Positions 33,365 to 42,697 of a stretch of 64,000 bases of DNA are shown here, one piece after another; position 1 is the first letter of the stretch; each line of letters opens with the position of its first letter. The DNA comes from Bacillota bacterium (lineage in GTDB: Bacteria > Bacillota > UBA4882 > UBA8346). The notes below the pieces were generated by a model. That model searched no databases. It had not been told where the DNA came from and was given only the letters and a program-made list of their open reading frames with translations. The stretch covers positions 1 through 64,000 of the forward strand of contig JAEVYU010000026.1 of NCBI GenBank assembly GCA_023392595.1. Reading direction: 5' to 3'. A program made the translations under genes and the position numbers.

Positions 33365-35182
33365 TTAAATCTCCTCCAGCGCCGGAATCCAAATTCTGAT
33401 ACTGGTCTGCCGATAAGCCTCACTAGACATCTCCATACGATAAGCGTCTCCGTAATGTAGTTTTAAACGCCGGTGAATGTTGGTAAGTGCGTAGCCGCTC
33501 TGGCTAGGTTGCTCTTCAAGGAGGTCTTGCTGAATTTTCCCCACTTCAAATCCTTTGCCGTTGTCGGTAACTTCCAGGCAGATCTGCGGACCGGCTTTTT
33601 TTACAATAATCTGGATCCTTCCGCCCTGTTTCATCTCGGAAAAACCATGGATTAAAGCATTTTCGGCCAATGGTTGCAAAACAAATTTCAGAATCATACA
33701 GTGGTATACATCCGGTTCCACCACTATTTCATAGGTAAACTTGCCTTCGTAAATATTTTTTTGGAGAAAAAGATAGCGCTCCACATGCTTTACTTCTTGT
33801 TCAATATAGATTCCTTCCTTGCCTTTGTTTAACCCCAGCCGGAAAAACTCCGCCAAAGAGATTACCATCTCTGCCACCTGTTCGTTGCCACCGGTTAAGG
33901 CTTTCCAATAGATTGAATCCAGCGTATTATATAAAAAATGCGGATTGATTTGGGATTGTAACGCATTAAGCTCCGCCACCTGTTTTAACTTTTGTTCGAT
34001 CTTAAACTTCTCTTGTTCATCTTGTAACTGCCCAATTAATAAGTTAATCTCGTCCAACATGACATTAAAGTTATTAGCCAGTTCCCCGACTTCATCATCA
34101 TACTTGGGTTCAAACCGGGTTGAAAAGTCTCGGTTTTGTACTCTCCCCATGACTGTTTGCAACTTATAAAGGGGTTTGGTTACCATCTTTGCAACAATAA
34201 TTGAGATATAAATTAAAAAAACCGTGCATAAACCTCCGACAATCAGAGTCACCCACTGGATATACTGAACCTCTCCCAATAATTGTTCGACTGGAGTAAC
34301 GGTAACCAATTTCCAGCCATTGACGGATAAAGTCGCAAAATTGACCAGTACTTTTCCCTTGTTGACGACATAATAAAAATATCGGCTATCTTTTTGAGCC
34401 ATATTGCGAATAACTTTTTGCTTCTGAAGAATATTGAGATATTTTGCTTCCGGACTATGGGAGATTATTTCTCCATCCCGGCCTAATAGATAGGTTTCAG
34501 CTGCAAAGCGCTTTCGGAATTCGGATAGATCCTGAATAATATTGTATTCTTTTAGATGAACCATCATAAAAACATCAGCCGGTTGAATACTGGGAGCTTT
34601 TTCGGGGCCAAGATTTATACTAATGAAGACTGGAATCATACCTTCTTTTTCTTTCAACCAGGTTGCTTCACCCGGGTGTCCCCAGATAATCAATTTGTTT
34701 TTCAGAAATCGTTTATAAATTGGGGTATTCAAGATTTCATCCCGTGTAATGGGGAGTTTCGTGGTATCATAAAAAATAATCCGGGGTGTCACAACATAGA
34801 CGGAATCAATTAACGGACTGGTGACCCGCACTTGGGAAATAACCGGTTCAATCTTTGAGAATTCAACTCCTTGATTAAAATTCTCATCAACCACGACTTT
34901 AATGACCGCCTCTTTAAAGTTTTCATTGATTACCATATAGTTGATATTTATCAATAAGCTTTTTATTTTTTCATCCAGGTATTTAGCGGAGGATTGGATG
35001 GTCTCATTGGTTTGTTTATAAGCATTTCGTTCAATGATACCCGTGGAAAGTTTTAATGCAAAATAGCCTAAAAACACGGTAGAAAAGAGCACACAAAAAA
35101 TAGTGGCGATAATTATTTTATTTTGTAACTTTAAGTTTTGAAACCTGTAGGTCCATTTCGGGATATTATGAATTGAAAACAT
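33365..35182 (-). CDS. Sensor histidine kinase, YesM type
   Basis: This 605-residue membrane protein has a first helix (IIIATIFCVLFSTVFLGYFAL, split by the limit: about residues 24-46), an extracytoplasmic Cache-like sensor to about 290, a second helix, a HAMP domain (about 320-370), the His_kinase region NPHFLYNTLDSIYWKAL (His about 412) and a HATPase domain with ENALIHGF and DNGKGF. This is the YesM/LytS-type kinase family. The weak site GGATGGGG precedes the ATG. It pairs with the downstream response regulator, and its sensor probably detects extracellular oligosaccharide. Confidence 0.92.
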   Translation of the reverse strand: MFSIHNIPKWTYRFQNLKLQNKIIIATIFCVLFSTVFLGYFALKLSTGIIERNAYKQTNETIQSSAKYLDEKIKSLLININYMVINENFKEAVIKVVVDENFNQGVEFSKIEPVISQVRVTSPLIDSVYVVTPRIIFYDTTKLPITRDEILNTPIYKRFLKNKLIIWGHPGEATWLKEKEGMIPVFISINLGPEKAPSIQPADVFMMVHLKEYNIIQDLSEFRKRFAAETYLLGRDGEIISHSPEAKYLNILQKQKVIRNMAQKDSRYFYYVVNKGKVLVNFATLSVNGWKLVTVTPVEQLLGEVQYIQWVTLIVGGLCTVFLIYISIIVAKMVTKPLYKLQTVMGRVQNRDFSTRFEPKYDDEVGELANNFNVMLDEINLLIGQLQDEQEKFKIEQKLKQVAELNALQSQINPHFLYNTLDSIYWKALTGGNEQVAEMVISLAEFFRLGLNKGKEGIYIEQEVKHVERYLFLQKNIYEGKFTYEIVVEPDVYHCMILKFVLQPLAENALIHGFSEMKQGGRIQIIVKKAGPQICLEVTDNGKGFEVGKIQQDLLEEQPSQSGYALTNIHRRLKLHYGDAYRMEMSSEAYRQTSIRIWIPALEEI

Positions 35183-35297
35183 TATTTTACCCCATCCTAT
35201 GAGTATTTACTAAAAATACTATCCATTGATGTATCGGTTGAACCGGCCAGATCTCTTGATGGGAATTGTCTCTTGAGTTTCATAATATTTTCAGCTA

Positions 35298-37289
35298 TCA
35301 TTCCAGCCGGATTGGGTACTGGTTTGTCTGACCCTCTTGAACCACACTTACGGTGATAACTTCCCTTTCAATCCGGCAGTCCACATTTCGAACGCCGGAG
35401 TCATCCCCGCCAACCACTTCCCATAAATTAACAAAAAGAGCTTGTTTGCCCCGGACCCGGTTGATAAAGTAGGAAATATCCCCGGTCGAGGGGTTATCCG
35501 GCCCATCCGCATATAACAATAGATTGGTAGCGTCACTGTAACTATAAAGGTTGAATTGGCAGCGCTGCAATAACCAACTGGATTTGACCACACCGGACCG
35601 GTTGAGGGTCTGAATATTTTTAAGATATGTAAAAGGTTTTTTCTTGCTGAAGATGCCTGGATAACTCCGGGTCGAAGCGGCCGCCAACTTTCCCGGGATG
35701 TGGAGTACCCAGTCGATGGTGGCATCTTTAACACCCTCTATTTTAAAAACTTCCACAAAATAATGGTCGCACCATAGAATGACCCGGCGCATGGCGACTC
35801 CGGTATAACTCTGTTCATCCCATTGGACGATCGTATGCGAGTCCAACCCCGGATAACAGCCGTCCCATTTGACTTCGGTATCCAATAAAATGTAGTCCGG
35901 CCTTTTAACAAACCTTAATACCTTTCCATCAGCCGGTGGTTGGTTTTCTTCATTAATCATGACCGTATTATGGCTGCCGGTATTTTTATAGTAATCATAA
36001 TGAAGTTTGGCGCCATAACCGGTGGTTCCCAGATCGGGGGCGATCCGCTCACCAAATGCCAGAAAAGAAATTCCAAGCCGGTCGTAATGGTCATGCTCAC
36101 CGCCGAATGGGCCATGTTTAACCAGTAAATACCGGCGGTTTGACCCGCGGAAAATCGTCAAGCCCGATCCGGCGGCATCGTGATAATGGGTAAGTTCCAT
36201 CTTCCGGGTCTCGGGTAAACGAGCGACTCCATAAAGAAATGCTGCCAGACTTGCTTGTCGCGGATGATCTTGATAGATCCGGTTTAACAGCCAACCAAAT
36301 TCTGGATTACCGTATTCACGAAAGCCAAATTCATATATAGACTCCAGCTGTTCATCCTTTTCGCCATAACTGGCATCATTCAACAAGGGAAACTGGTAGT
36401 CGGGCTGAATGAGTTTCAGCGGAAATTGCAACATTGCCGGAAGTCTCGGGTGATTCAGGCGATAAGGGGTATAATAAGCGAATTTTTCATAGGCCAAAAA
36501 TGATTCCAGAGCAAAAAAATGATATCCAATGGAGCCTTCAAACCAGAATCCGTCTTTTAACAGACCGTTCTCGAGCTGATACTCCAACCCGTACTTGGCA
36601 TGAACCGCATATTCGATAATATCTTCCCGCCGCAGTAAAATCCCTAAAATTCCCATGGCGGTGTTGATGATCACTTCATGATTATGAAGCTGCGGTGTTC
36701 GATGTTCTTTTAGAAATTCGGCTCCGGGCGTCAGGAGATCGGTTTCAATTTTTGCCTGTTCATCAAGGGTTAGGCTGTCAACGATCAAATCATAACCAAG
36801 AGCTAACGGGCGGAGCCACATTGCCTCACAAAGGGTCTGGGCATTGGCTTTTCCCGGACCGTTATAAGGAATTCCACCATGGACCTTGTAATTGGGATAA
36901 TATTGAGCGTATTTCAGCAAAATCTCTTTCGCCATTTCCAGAAACTGCCGTTCTTGAGTAAAAATCCATAACAAACTGAAATAATAACACCCCTGGGCGT
37001 TTAATCCGTTGACAATCCGCCACCACGCCCCATCATAAGGCTCACCCATCAAGACTTCCCCGTCAACCGGACAGACATGTTTCTCCGGACTGTTAAGCTC
37101 AAAACTCAGAGGTACGGAATGTTTCGAACAATAGTAATAATGGGACCAAGTAGCTATTCCCTCGCTTGGCGCCAGGATTCCATAGTCGACCAAGGGTTTT
37201 ACTTGATGCTTCATCCAAGAGATTATGGAGTTATCTTGGGTCAACCTTACCCGGTAACTTTCAAGCTGGCTTTGATTGAATTGAAGCAT
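35298..37289 (-). CDS. Heparinase II/III-family polysaccharide lyase
   Basis: This 663-residue protein has an N-terminal alpha/alpha-toroid (about 1-340) and a C-terminal beta-sandwich domain of the heparinase II/III family. Candidate catalytic parts are LHNHEVIINTAMG (about 200), GGEHDHYDRLG (about 400) and GSHNTVMIN (about 440). Such lyases cleave uronic-acid polysaccharides such as alginate or heparinoids by beta-elimination. No clear signal peptide is seen, so it may act on imported oligosaccharides. AGAGG precedes the ATG. It is the first gene of the polysaccharide locus, 115 bases before the kinase gene. Confidence 0.85.
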   Translation of the reverse strand: MLQFNQSQLESYRVRLTQDNSIISWMKHQVKPLVDYGILAPSEGIATWSHYYYCSKHSVPLSFELNSPEKHVCPVDGEVLMGEPYDGAWWRIVNGLNAQGCYYFSLLWIFTQERQFLEMAKEILLKYAQYYPNYKVHGGIPYNGPGKANAQTLCEAMWLRPLALGYDLIVDSLTLDEQAKIETDLLTPGAEFLKEHRTPQLHNHEVIINTAMGILGILLRREDIIEYAVHAKYGLEYQLENGLLKDGFWFEGSIGYHFFALESFLAYEKFAYYTPYRLNHPRLPAMLQFPLKLIQPDYQFPLLNDASYGEKDEQLESIYEFGFREYGNPEFGWLLNRIYQDHPRQASLAAFLYGVARLPETRKMELTHYHDAAGSGLTIFRGSNRRYLLVKHGPFGGEHDHYDRLGISFLAFGERIAPDLGTTGYGAKLHYDYYKNTGSHNTVMINEENQPPADGKVLRFVKRPDYILLDTEVKWDGCYPGLDSHTIVQWDEQSYTGVAMRRVILWCDHYFVEVFKIEGVKDATIDWVLHIPGKLAAASTRSYPGIFSKKKPFTYLKNIQTLNRSGVVKSSWLLQRCQFNLYSYSDATNLLLYADGPDNPSTGDISYFINRVRGKQALFVNLWEVVGGDDSGVRNVDCRIEREVITVSVVQEGQTNQYPIRLE

Positions 37290-37670
37290 TGAATTATACC
37301 TCTTTGTTATGCAGAGTATAGAATCTTTTTAAAAATAATCACGGAAGGTTTAGCGCGTTATTTTCAAAACCAAGTCTAATTTACCAAAGCAGAATTAGAG
37401 CCAACTCCATTTTATAACCAAATGACGAGGATGGATAGGCGGTAAACTTACGATCACCAGGGAGAATCTTATCAATTGCTCCCGGTCAATATCGGCTAAT
37501 CCTTAAAAGGTTCGGCGAAATAGACCCCTTTTAAACCGCTGAATCCAGGTTAGTCCGGAGCATTCCCTTCACCTCCAATTGGCAGTATTATCTTTAAAAA
37601 GCGGAGATAAACGTTGCCCGCAAAAAAAAGCAAGAATGATTAAAACAATTTATCTTCTGCTTGTTATAAT
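37290..37670 (+). promoter_or_regulatory. Gene-free stretch with the AraC-GNAT promoter
   Basis: No gene is recognisable between the heparinase-family start and the AraC-GNAT gene. The extended -10 TTGTTATAAT (TATAAT 37665-37670) lies 22 bases before the start. The same element is conserved in the relic at 5081-5225, which supports it as the promoter. Confidence 0.6.
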
Positions 37671-37691
37671 ATTTGTCGAAAGAGGTTTATG

Positions 37692-38543
37692 ATGAACAGA
37701 CTTAAAAATGTTATCACAGCCATCGACTACATCGAGAACCACCTGATGGAGAATCTTGATTTAGATATCGTCGCCGAGGCTGTACATTATTCAAAATACC
37801 ATCTGCACCGCATATTCACGGATATGGTCGGACTAACCATTCACGATTATATTCTACGCCGTAAACTGACTGAAGCTGCAAAACTGCTTACATTTTCTGA
37901 AAAAACCATTATCGAGATCGCGCTGCTGTCGGGGTATGCAAGTCAGCAGGCATTTACCTGCATCTTTAAGGCAATGTACAAGCAATCCCCCCTACAATTT
38001 CGAAGAAATGAGGTGTTTTATCCATTGCAGTTGGAATACAATTTTCGCAATCATCCTGCTCTAAACTTGAAAAGGCTGGAGGCAAAAAGGGAATTACGGT
38101 TTGCAACCGAGGAGGATATATCTCTTTGGATGGATCTGGTGCGGCTGGTGATTGACGGGTTTCCCAATCTCATCGAGAAAGAACACCTCAACGTGCTCAG
38201 ACAAAGTATTGCGGAGCACAGCGCTCTGATCATGACCGAGGGCGACTTGGCAATCGGCATCATGATGATCTCCTATACTACAGGGAGCATTGATTTTCTG
38301 GGAATTCATCCGCTTTATCGAAAACAAGGAATTAGCCGGGTTTTTTTGGATAAGGCCCTCTCTGAGCTCCTTGAACATCAGAATATCACCATAACGACTT
38401 TTCGCGAAGGTGACAAAGCAGATACCGGCTATCGAAAGATTCTGAAAGATCTTGGCTTTACCGAGGCAGAACTGCTGACTGAATTTGGCTATCCGACCCA
38501 GAAAATGATTCTGCCCAACCAAGAGAAAGAGAGCAAAGGGTGA
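37692..38543 (+). CDS. AraC-type regulator fused to a GNAT acetyltransferase domain
   Basis: This 283-residue protein has an AraC double helix-turn-helix at its N-terminus (about 1-105: VAEAVHYSKYHLHRIF, IEIALLSGYASQQAF) followed by a GNAT-like domain (about 130-275). The latter contains IDFLGIHPLYRKQGISRVFL, the acetyl-CoA pyrophosphate-binding loop R/QxxGxx. Fusions of an N-terminal AraC domain to effector or enzyme domains occur in Firmicutes. AGAGG favours the second ATG at 37692. Its stop overlaps the start region of helD. A decayed copy of its 5' end is at 5081-5225. Confidence 0.85.
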   Translation: MNRLKNVITAIDYIENHLMENLDLDIVAEAVHYSKYHLHRIFTDMVGLTIHDYILRRKLTEAAKLLTFSEKTIIEIALLSGYASQQAFTCIFKAMYKQSPLQFRRNEVFYPLQLEYNFRNHPALNLKRLEAKRELRFATEEDISLWMDLVRLVIDGFPNLIEKEHLNVLRQSIAEHSALIMTEGDLAIGIMMISYTTGSIDFLGIHPLYRKQGISRVFLDKALSELLEHQNITITTFREGDKADTGYRKILKDLGFTEAELLTEFGYPTQKMILPNQEKESKG

Positions 38544-38545
38544 CG

Positions 38546-40671
38546 ATGGACAGGCCACATTTAGACAGGAAAATACAAGAAGCAACGCTTCCCCCTCATG
38601 AAAGAAAGACCGGGGATGCAAGCACGCCTTTGAATTTCCCCGAGGAAACCGCGCATTTGGGTGAAATCAGGGCGAAACTGAACAAAGCTTTAAAGCGTTA
38701 TGATGAAACGGTCCGGCGATATGACCAGGAATACATGGATTCAAAACGTTATCTGGCAAATTATCGCCATGAAATCGATCCCAAGGAAATTTTCCAAAAC
38801 GAGCTCGCCATGAAGCAAATTGAGGGCGTGGGGATTCATGCGGTGCAAATGCGGGACCGAACCGCCAAGTTGTTGGATTCTCCGTATTTTGCACGTATCG
38901 ACTTCCGGAAAGAAGGAGACCCGGAGCCTTCTATTTTCTACATTGGCAGATTCTCCTTTTCCGATACGGAAGGATCTACGATTCTAATTTTTGACTGGCG
39001 AACTCCTATCTCCGGCATGTTTTATGATTGTCAGCTTGGCCTGGCCGGATATGATTCGCCGATGGGGAAAATTAAAGGCGAGCTGACCCGCAAGCGGCAA
39101 TTTAAAATCTCCCAGGGACAAATGGACTATGTGTTGGAAAGCGCGATCAACATCCAAGATGATGTACTTCAAAGGGAACTCTCCCATACATCGGATCAAA
39201 AGATGAAAACGATCATTGCTACCATCCAAAAGGAGCAAAACCGGATTATCCGCAACGAGCAAGCAGACACTCTTATTATTCAAGGGGTTGCGGGTTCGGG
39301 AAAAACATCCATTGCCCTGCATCGTATGGCCTATTTGCTCTATCGATACAGGGAAACAATATCCGTACACAATGTGGTTATCCTCTCCCCCAATAAGGTA
39401 TTCGCGGACTATATTTCCAATGTTCTGCCCGAATTAGGAGAAGAACCCCTCTATCAAATGAGCTTTGTCGACATCGCCGAGATTCAATTGGATGGAATCA
39501 TCCGGTTTGAACCTGACAGGGACCCGCTTGAAACCAACTATCGCGCTTGGGCTGAGCGGGAGAGGTTTAAATCGGGTATCGATTTTGTTGATATGATGGA
39601 CCAGTATCTGGACCATACGTCCCTGACATATTTTGAACCTGTTGACTATGAATCTGGCCAATTTAAAGCCACCAAGGAATGGATTTTAACGCGCTATAAT
39701 GCCTACCGGACCTATCCGGTAAAAAGACGGCTGCACGAAGTATCGGTAGATATCCACGACCGGTTTTCTACGAAAAACCTGCGGGGTGACGAATTACCAA
39801 AGCAAAAAGCGATTGAAAGAAAATTGCTTGATATGTTCAAAATCAAAAACACGCTGGCGCTCTACAAAGACTTTTACCGGGCCATGAAAATTCCTGAGAA
39901 ATTCGTGATGCCGGATAAGAAGACACTGGAATGGGCGGATGTTTATCCGTTTATGTATTTTCATGCGGCATTCGAAGGCTTGAAAGAAAACCGCTTGATC
40001 CGGCATCTCGTTATTGATGAAATGCGGATTATACGTCCATTCAGTATGTGGTGATAAACAAGCTCTTCAATTGCAAAAAGACAATTCTTGGGGATTTCGG
40101 GCAATCTCTCAACCCCAATCATTTCCATTCTCTTCATGATTTTAAGAGACTTTACGATACCGCCGAGATTGTGGAGCTGAACAAGAGTTATCGATCAACC
40201 TACGAGATTATTACTTTTGCCAAGAGAATACAAAATGGAACGGCACTTGAACCCGTTGAACGCCACGGAGATACTCCTGAAATCTTTTTTTGCAGCGATT
40301 CTCAGGATGAGCTGGCAAAAATAAGGGGAAAAATTAAGGCATTTCAGTTCAGCGGCCATACAACTCTGGGAATTATCCTAAAAACAAACGGCGCGGCCCA
40401 TGCGTTATATCAAATTTTATCCGCAGACTGCGATATCCAATTGCTCACGCCTGACAGCCAAAGATTTACGAAAGGAATTACGATTACTTCGATTCAAATG
40501 TCAAAAGGACTTGAATTTGATGAGGTAATCATCCTTTCGGCCAACCGTGGGACTTATCACACGGATTATGACCGTAAGCTTTTATATATTGCTTGTACCC
40601 GGGCGATGCACAGATTGTCGCTCATTTACACCGGGGAACTGACCGGACTGATAAAAAAAGATGTCTTATAG
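38546..40671 (+). pseudogene. helD: HelD-type helicase, interrupted by a one-base frameshift
   Basis: The two open frames 38546-40054 and about 40027-40671 together encode a UvrD-like SF1 ATPase of the HelD type, which releases stalled RNA polymerase. Walker A is GVAGSGKTSIAL (about 250), the N-terminal coiled coil spans about 20-90, and the later motifs KSYRSTYEI, TSIQMSKGLEFDEV and CTRAMHRL are in the second frame. Near 40025 the sequence reads ATGCGGATTATACG. Restoring one base (ATGCAGGATTATACG) gives DEMQDYT, the Walker B/Q motif, and joins the frames. Total length would be about 709 residues, near normal. It is either a recent inactivation or a sequencing error. Confidence 0.85.
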
Positions 40672-40692
40672 ACAACTTGGGCGGTTTATTGT

Positions 40693-40916
40693 TTATGTTA
40701 TATTTTTATACAAACAACATTTTTTAAATTTTTTCCCGCTGCCACAAGGGCAAGGATCATTTCTGCCGATCTTCTCCACTTTACAGGGCACAGAGTTGGC
40801 GGCGATTTCCGGCAAAAAGTCTTCATCATACAGCCGGTCGAGTCTTTCTGCTTGTCCACGGTCATCTCCCGCCACTTCTTCATTTCCGGTAAATCAATGT
40901 TGTTAATGCATAGCAC
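40693..40916 (-). pseudogene. SEC-C motif protein, frameshifted remnant
   Basis: The minus strand encodes the zinc-binding SEC-C tail IGRNDPCPCGSGKKFKKCC just before the stop. The upstream part continues in another frame (DLPEMKKWREMTVDKQKDS), with a shift near 40840. No full N-terminal domain is found. It is convergent with helD. The SEC-C tail itself is intact, so a short peptide could still be made. Confidence 0.6.
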
Positions 40917-40950
40917 ACCGACAATGGGTATGGGTTTACAATAAACAAAA

Positions 40951-40976
40951 TGCCTGCCCTTGGATTTAGAGCAGGC
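40951..40976 (-). terminator. Terminator after the cupin gene
   Basis: On the minus strand GCCTGC and GCAGGC form a stem followed by ATTTTGTTTATT. It lies about 20-45 bases past the cupin stop codon. Confidence 0.6.
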
Positions 40977-40995
40977 GCATATGATAGGATTACCC

Positions 40996-41337
40996 TTACA
41001 GTGAAAAGGCCACCACTAAAAACATTTTGAACCGTTCCTTTGCCCGGAGCGCGTGGGGGATTCCAGCAGGCATCACAATACTCTGCCCTTTAGTGAGCTG
41101 AAATGTCTCTTCACCGATGGTGATCTCGGCCTCTCCATCCATAATATAGACCAAGGCATCTCCGGAGGAGGAGTGGGAACTTATCTCTTCACCTTGATCG
41201 AAGGCAAACAGAGTAAGACTCAACGCCTTCCCTTGCGCCAAGGTACGGCTCACCACTTGCCCGGGTTGATACTCAACCAGCGACTCAAAAGATAACACTG
41301 TTTTAAAATCGATATTCTTTAGAAAATGTTGCTCCAT
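40996..41337 (-). CDS. Small cupin-domain protein
   Basis: This 113-residue protein is a single cupin beta-barrel: GEEISSHSSSGDALVYIMDGEAE (about 47) and PAGIPHALRA (about 92) are the two cupin motifs. The first metal-binding His is present, while others are partly replaced. AAGGAGG precedes ATG 41337. It lies 36 bases after the flavodiiron gene on the same strand, so it is probably co-transcribed and may be linked to oxidative or nitrosative stress. Exact activity unknown. Confidence 0.85.
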   Translation of the reverse strand: MEQHFLKNIDFKTVLSFESLVEYQPGQVVSRTLAQGKALSLTLFAFDQGEEISSHSSSGDALVYIMDGEAEITIGEETFQLTKGQSIVMPAGIPHALRAKERFKMFLVVAFSL

Positions 41338-41372
41338 AATTTTTTCCTCCTTCTCGGCGCTACCGCGCCGGA

Positions 41373-42560
41373 TTATATTCTCCCGGCAAATTGTTTTCCA
41401 TAAGCGACGCATCGGGCGATAGCCTCTTCATCCGGATTCCACAACACCTTGAGCCCATCATCCACGACTTCAAAACCGGATTTTTTCAGACCCTCTCCAA
41501 TCATGGCTAGCGACTCGCCACTCCATCCATAAGTTCCAAATGCGGCTGCTTTCTTTTTTTTAAATCCGAGTCCGCGGATTTCTTCCAACAAACCGGCAAC
41601 TGAATGAAGGATACCCCGGTTAATGGTCGGTGAACCGATTAAAATCGCTTTGGATTTGAAAACATCCGTGATGATATCATTCTTGTCGAATTTAGCCGCG
41701 TTGTGAATCTTGATTTTAATCTCTCCGTTTGCCAGTTGGATGCCCCGGGCGATGTTTTCAGCTACCACCCGAGTTCCGTCCCACATGGTATCGTAAATAA
41801 TAGTCACTTGATTTTCCTGGTATTCGGAGGCCCACTTCCGGTATTTTTCCACAATCTGCAGCGGATTGTCGCGCCAAATTACTCCGTGACTGGTGCAGAT
41901 GGCATCCAGTGGAAGTCCCAGTCCGACAAACTCGTCAATTTTTTTGGTAACCAGCGGACTGAATGGCATCAGGATATTCGCATAGTATTTAATACACTCG
42001 GCCCATAATTCCTCTTGGTCCGCTTTGTCGTTAAAAAGCCATTCCGTTGCATAATGTTGACCAAATGCGTCATTGCTGAAAAGAACATGATCTCCGGTCA
42101 GATAACAAAACATACTGTCCGGCCAATGAAGCATCGGGGCTTCTATAAAAATCAGTTCCTTGGAACCCAGACTCAACTTATCCCCAGTCTTTACCGGATA
42201 AAAATTCCAATCCTGATGATAATGGCCTTTCAGTGATTTCATCCCATTTACAGTACAATAAATGGGTGTGTTTGGAATAAGTTTCATGAGCTCCGGCAAA
42301 GCGCCACTATGGTCTGATTCGGCATGATTTGCGATGATAAAATCTATTTTCTCCAGGTCGATCTCACTGGCTAGATTGGTGACGAATTCCTTGGCAAACG
42401 GTTGCCACACCGTATCAATCAAGGCCACTTTCTCTTCGGTGACTAAATATGAATTGTACGTTGATCCCCGATGGGTAGAGTACTCCCAGCCATGAAAGTT
42501 CTTAATTTCCCAGTCGGTTTTTCCAACCCAAGCGATGTTATTTTTAACCTGCTTTTTCAT
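41373..42560 (-). CDS. Flavodiiron protein (FprA type)
   Basis: This 395-residue cytoplasmic enzyme has an N-terminal metallo-beta-lactamase-like diiron domain and a C-terminal flavodoxin domain. Diiron ligands are in NHAESDHSGALPEL (about 80) and MLHWPDSMFCY (about 146). The FMN loop is IYDTMWDGTR (about 255). Flavodiiron proteins reduce oxygen to water or nitric oxide to nitrous oxide in anaerobes. AAAGGAGGG precedes the ATG. It is divergent from a Crp/Fnr regulator and has a palindrome at -41.5 of its promoter, suggesting activation by that regulator. Confidence 0.93.
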   Translation of the reverse strand: MKKQVKNNIAWVGKTDWEIKNFHGWEYSTHRGSTYNSYLVTEEKVALIDTVWQPFAKEFVTNLASEIDLEKIDFIIANHAESDHSGALPELMKLIPNTPIYCTVNGMKSLKGHYHQDWNFYPVKTGDKLSLGSKELIFIEAPMLHWPDSMFCYLTGDHVLFSNDAFGQHYATEWLFNDKADQEELWAECIKYYANILMPFSPLVTKKIDEFVGLGLPLDAICTSHGVIWRDNPLQIVEKYRKWASEYQENQVTIIYDTMWDGTRVVAENIARGIQLANGEIKIKIHNAAKFDKNDIITDVFKSKAILIGSPTINRGILHSVAGLLEEIRGLGFKKKKAAAFGTYGWSGESLAMIGEGLKKSGFEVVDDGLKVLWNPDEEAIARCVAYGKQFAGRI

Positions 42561-42613
42561 AGCAATCCCTCCTTTAGGCTACTGTATAAAAGGTTTATTG
42601 TCTTGTTATTTTG

Positions 42614-42656
42614 ATTATAGTAAAATAATAAGAACAAAGCGGTAACGCATGTTACC
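42614..42656 (-). promoter_or_regulatory. Flavodiiron promoter with Crp/Fnr-type site at -41.5
   Basis: The minus-strand TATAAT (42614-42619) predicts a start near 42607. The perfect palindrome GGTAACGCATGTTACC (42641-42656) has the FNR-like layout GTAAC-N4-GTTAC, and its centre is 41.5 bases upstream, the class II activator position. The -35 region is poor, as expected for an activator-dependent promoter. The Crp/Fnr gene is divergent. Confidence 0.75.
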
Positions 42657-42697
42657 AATGTAAAAATTTTTTCACAATTATTGACTAGGAGAACCCA

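Noticed and set aside
33131..33399. Short plus-strand frames over the kinase and regulator genes
   Set aside because: They are antisense to conserved domains and have no start signals.
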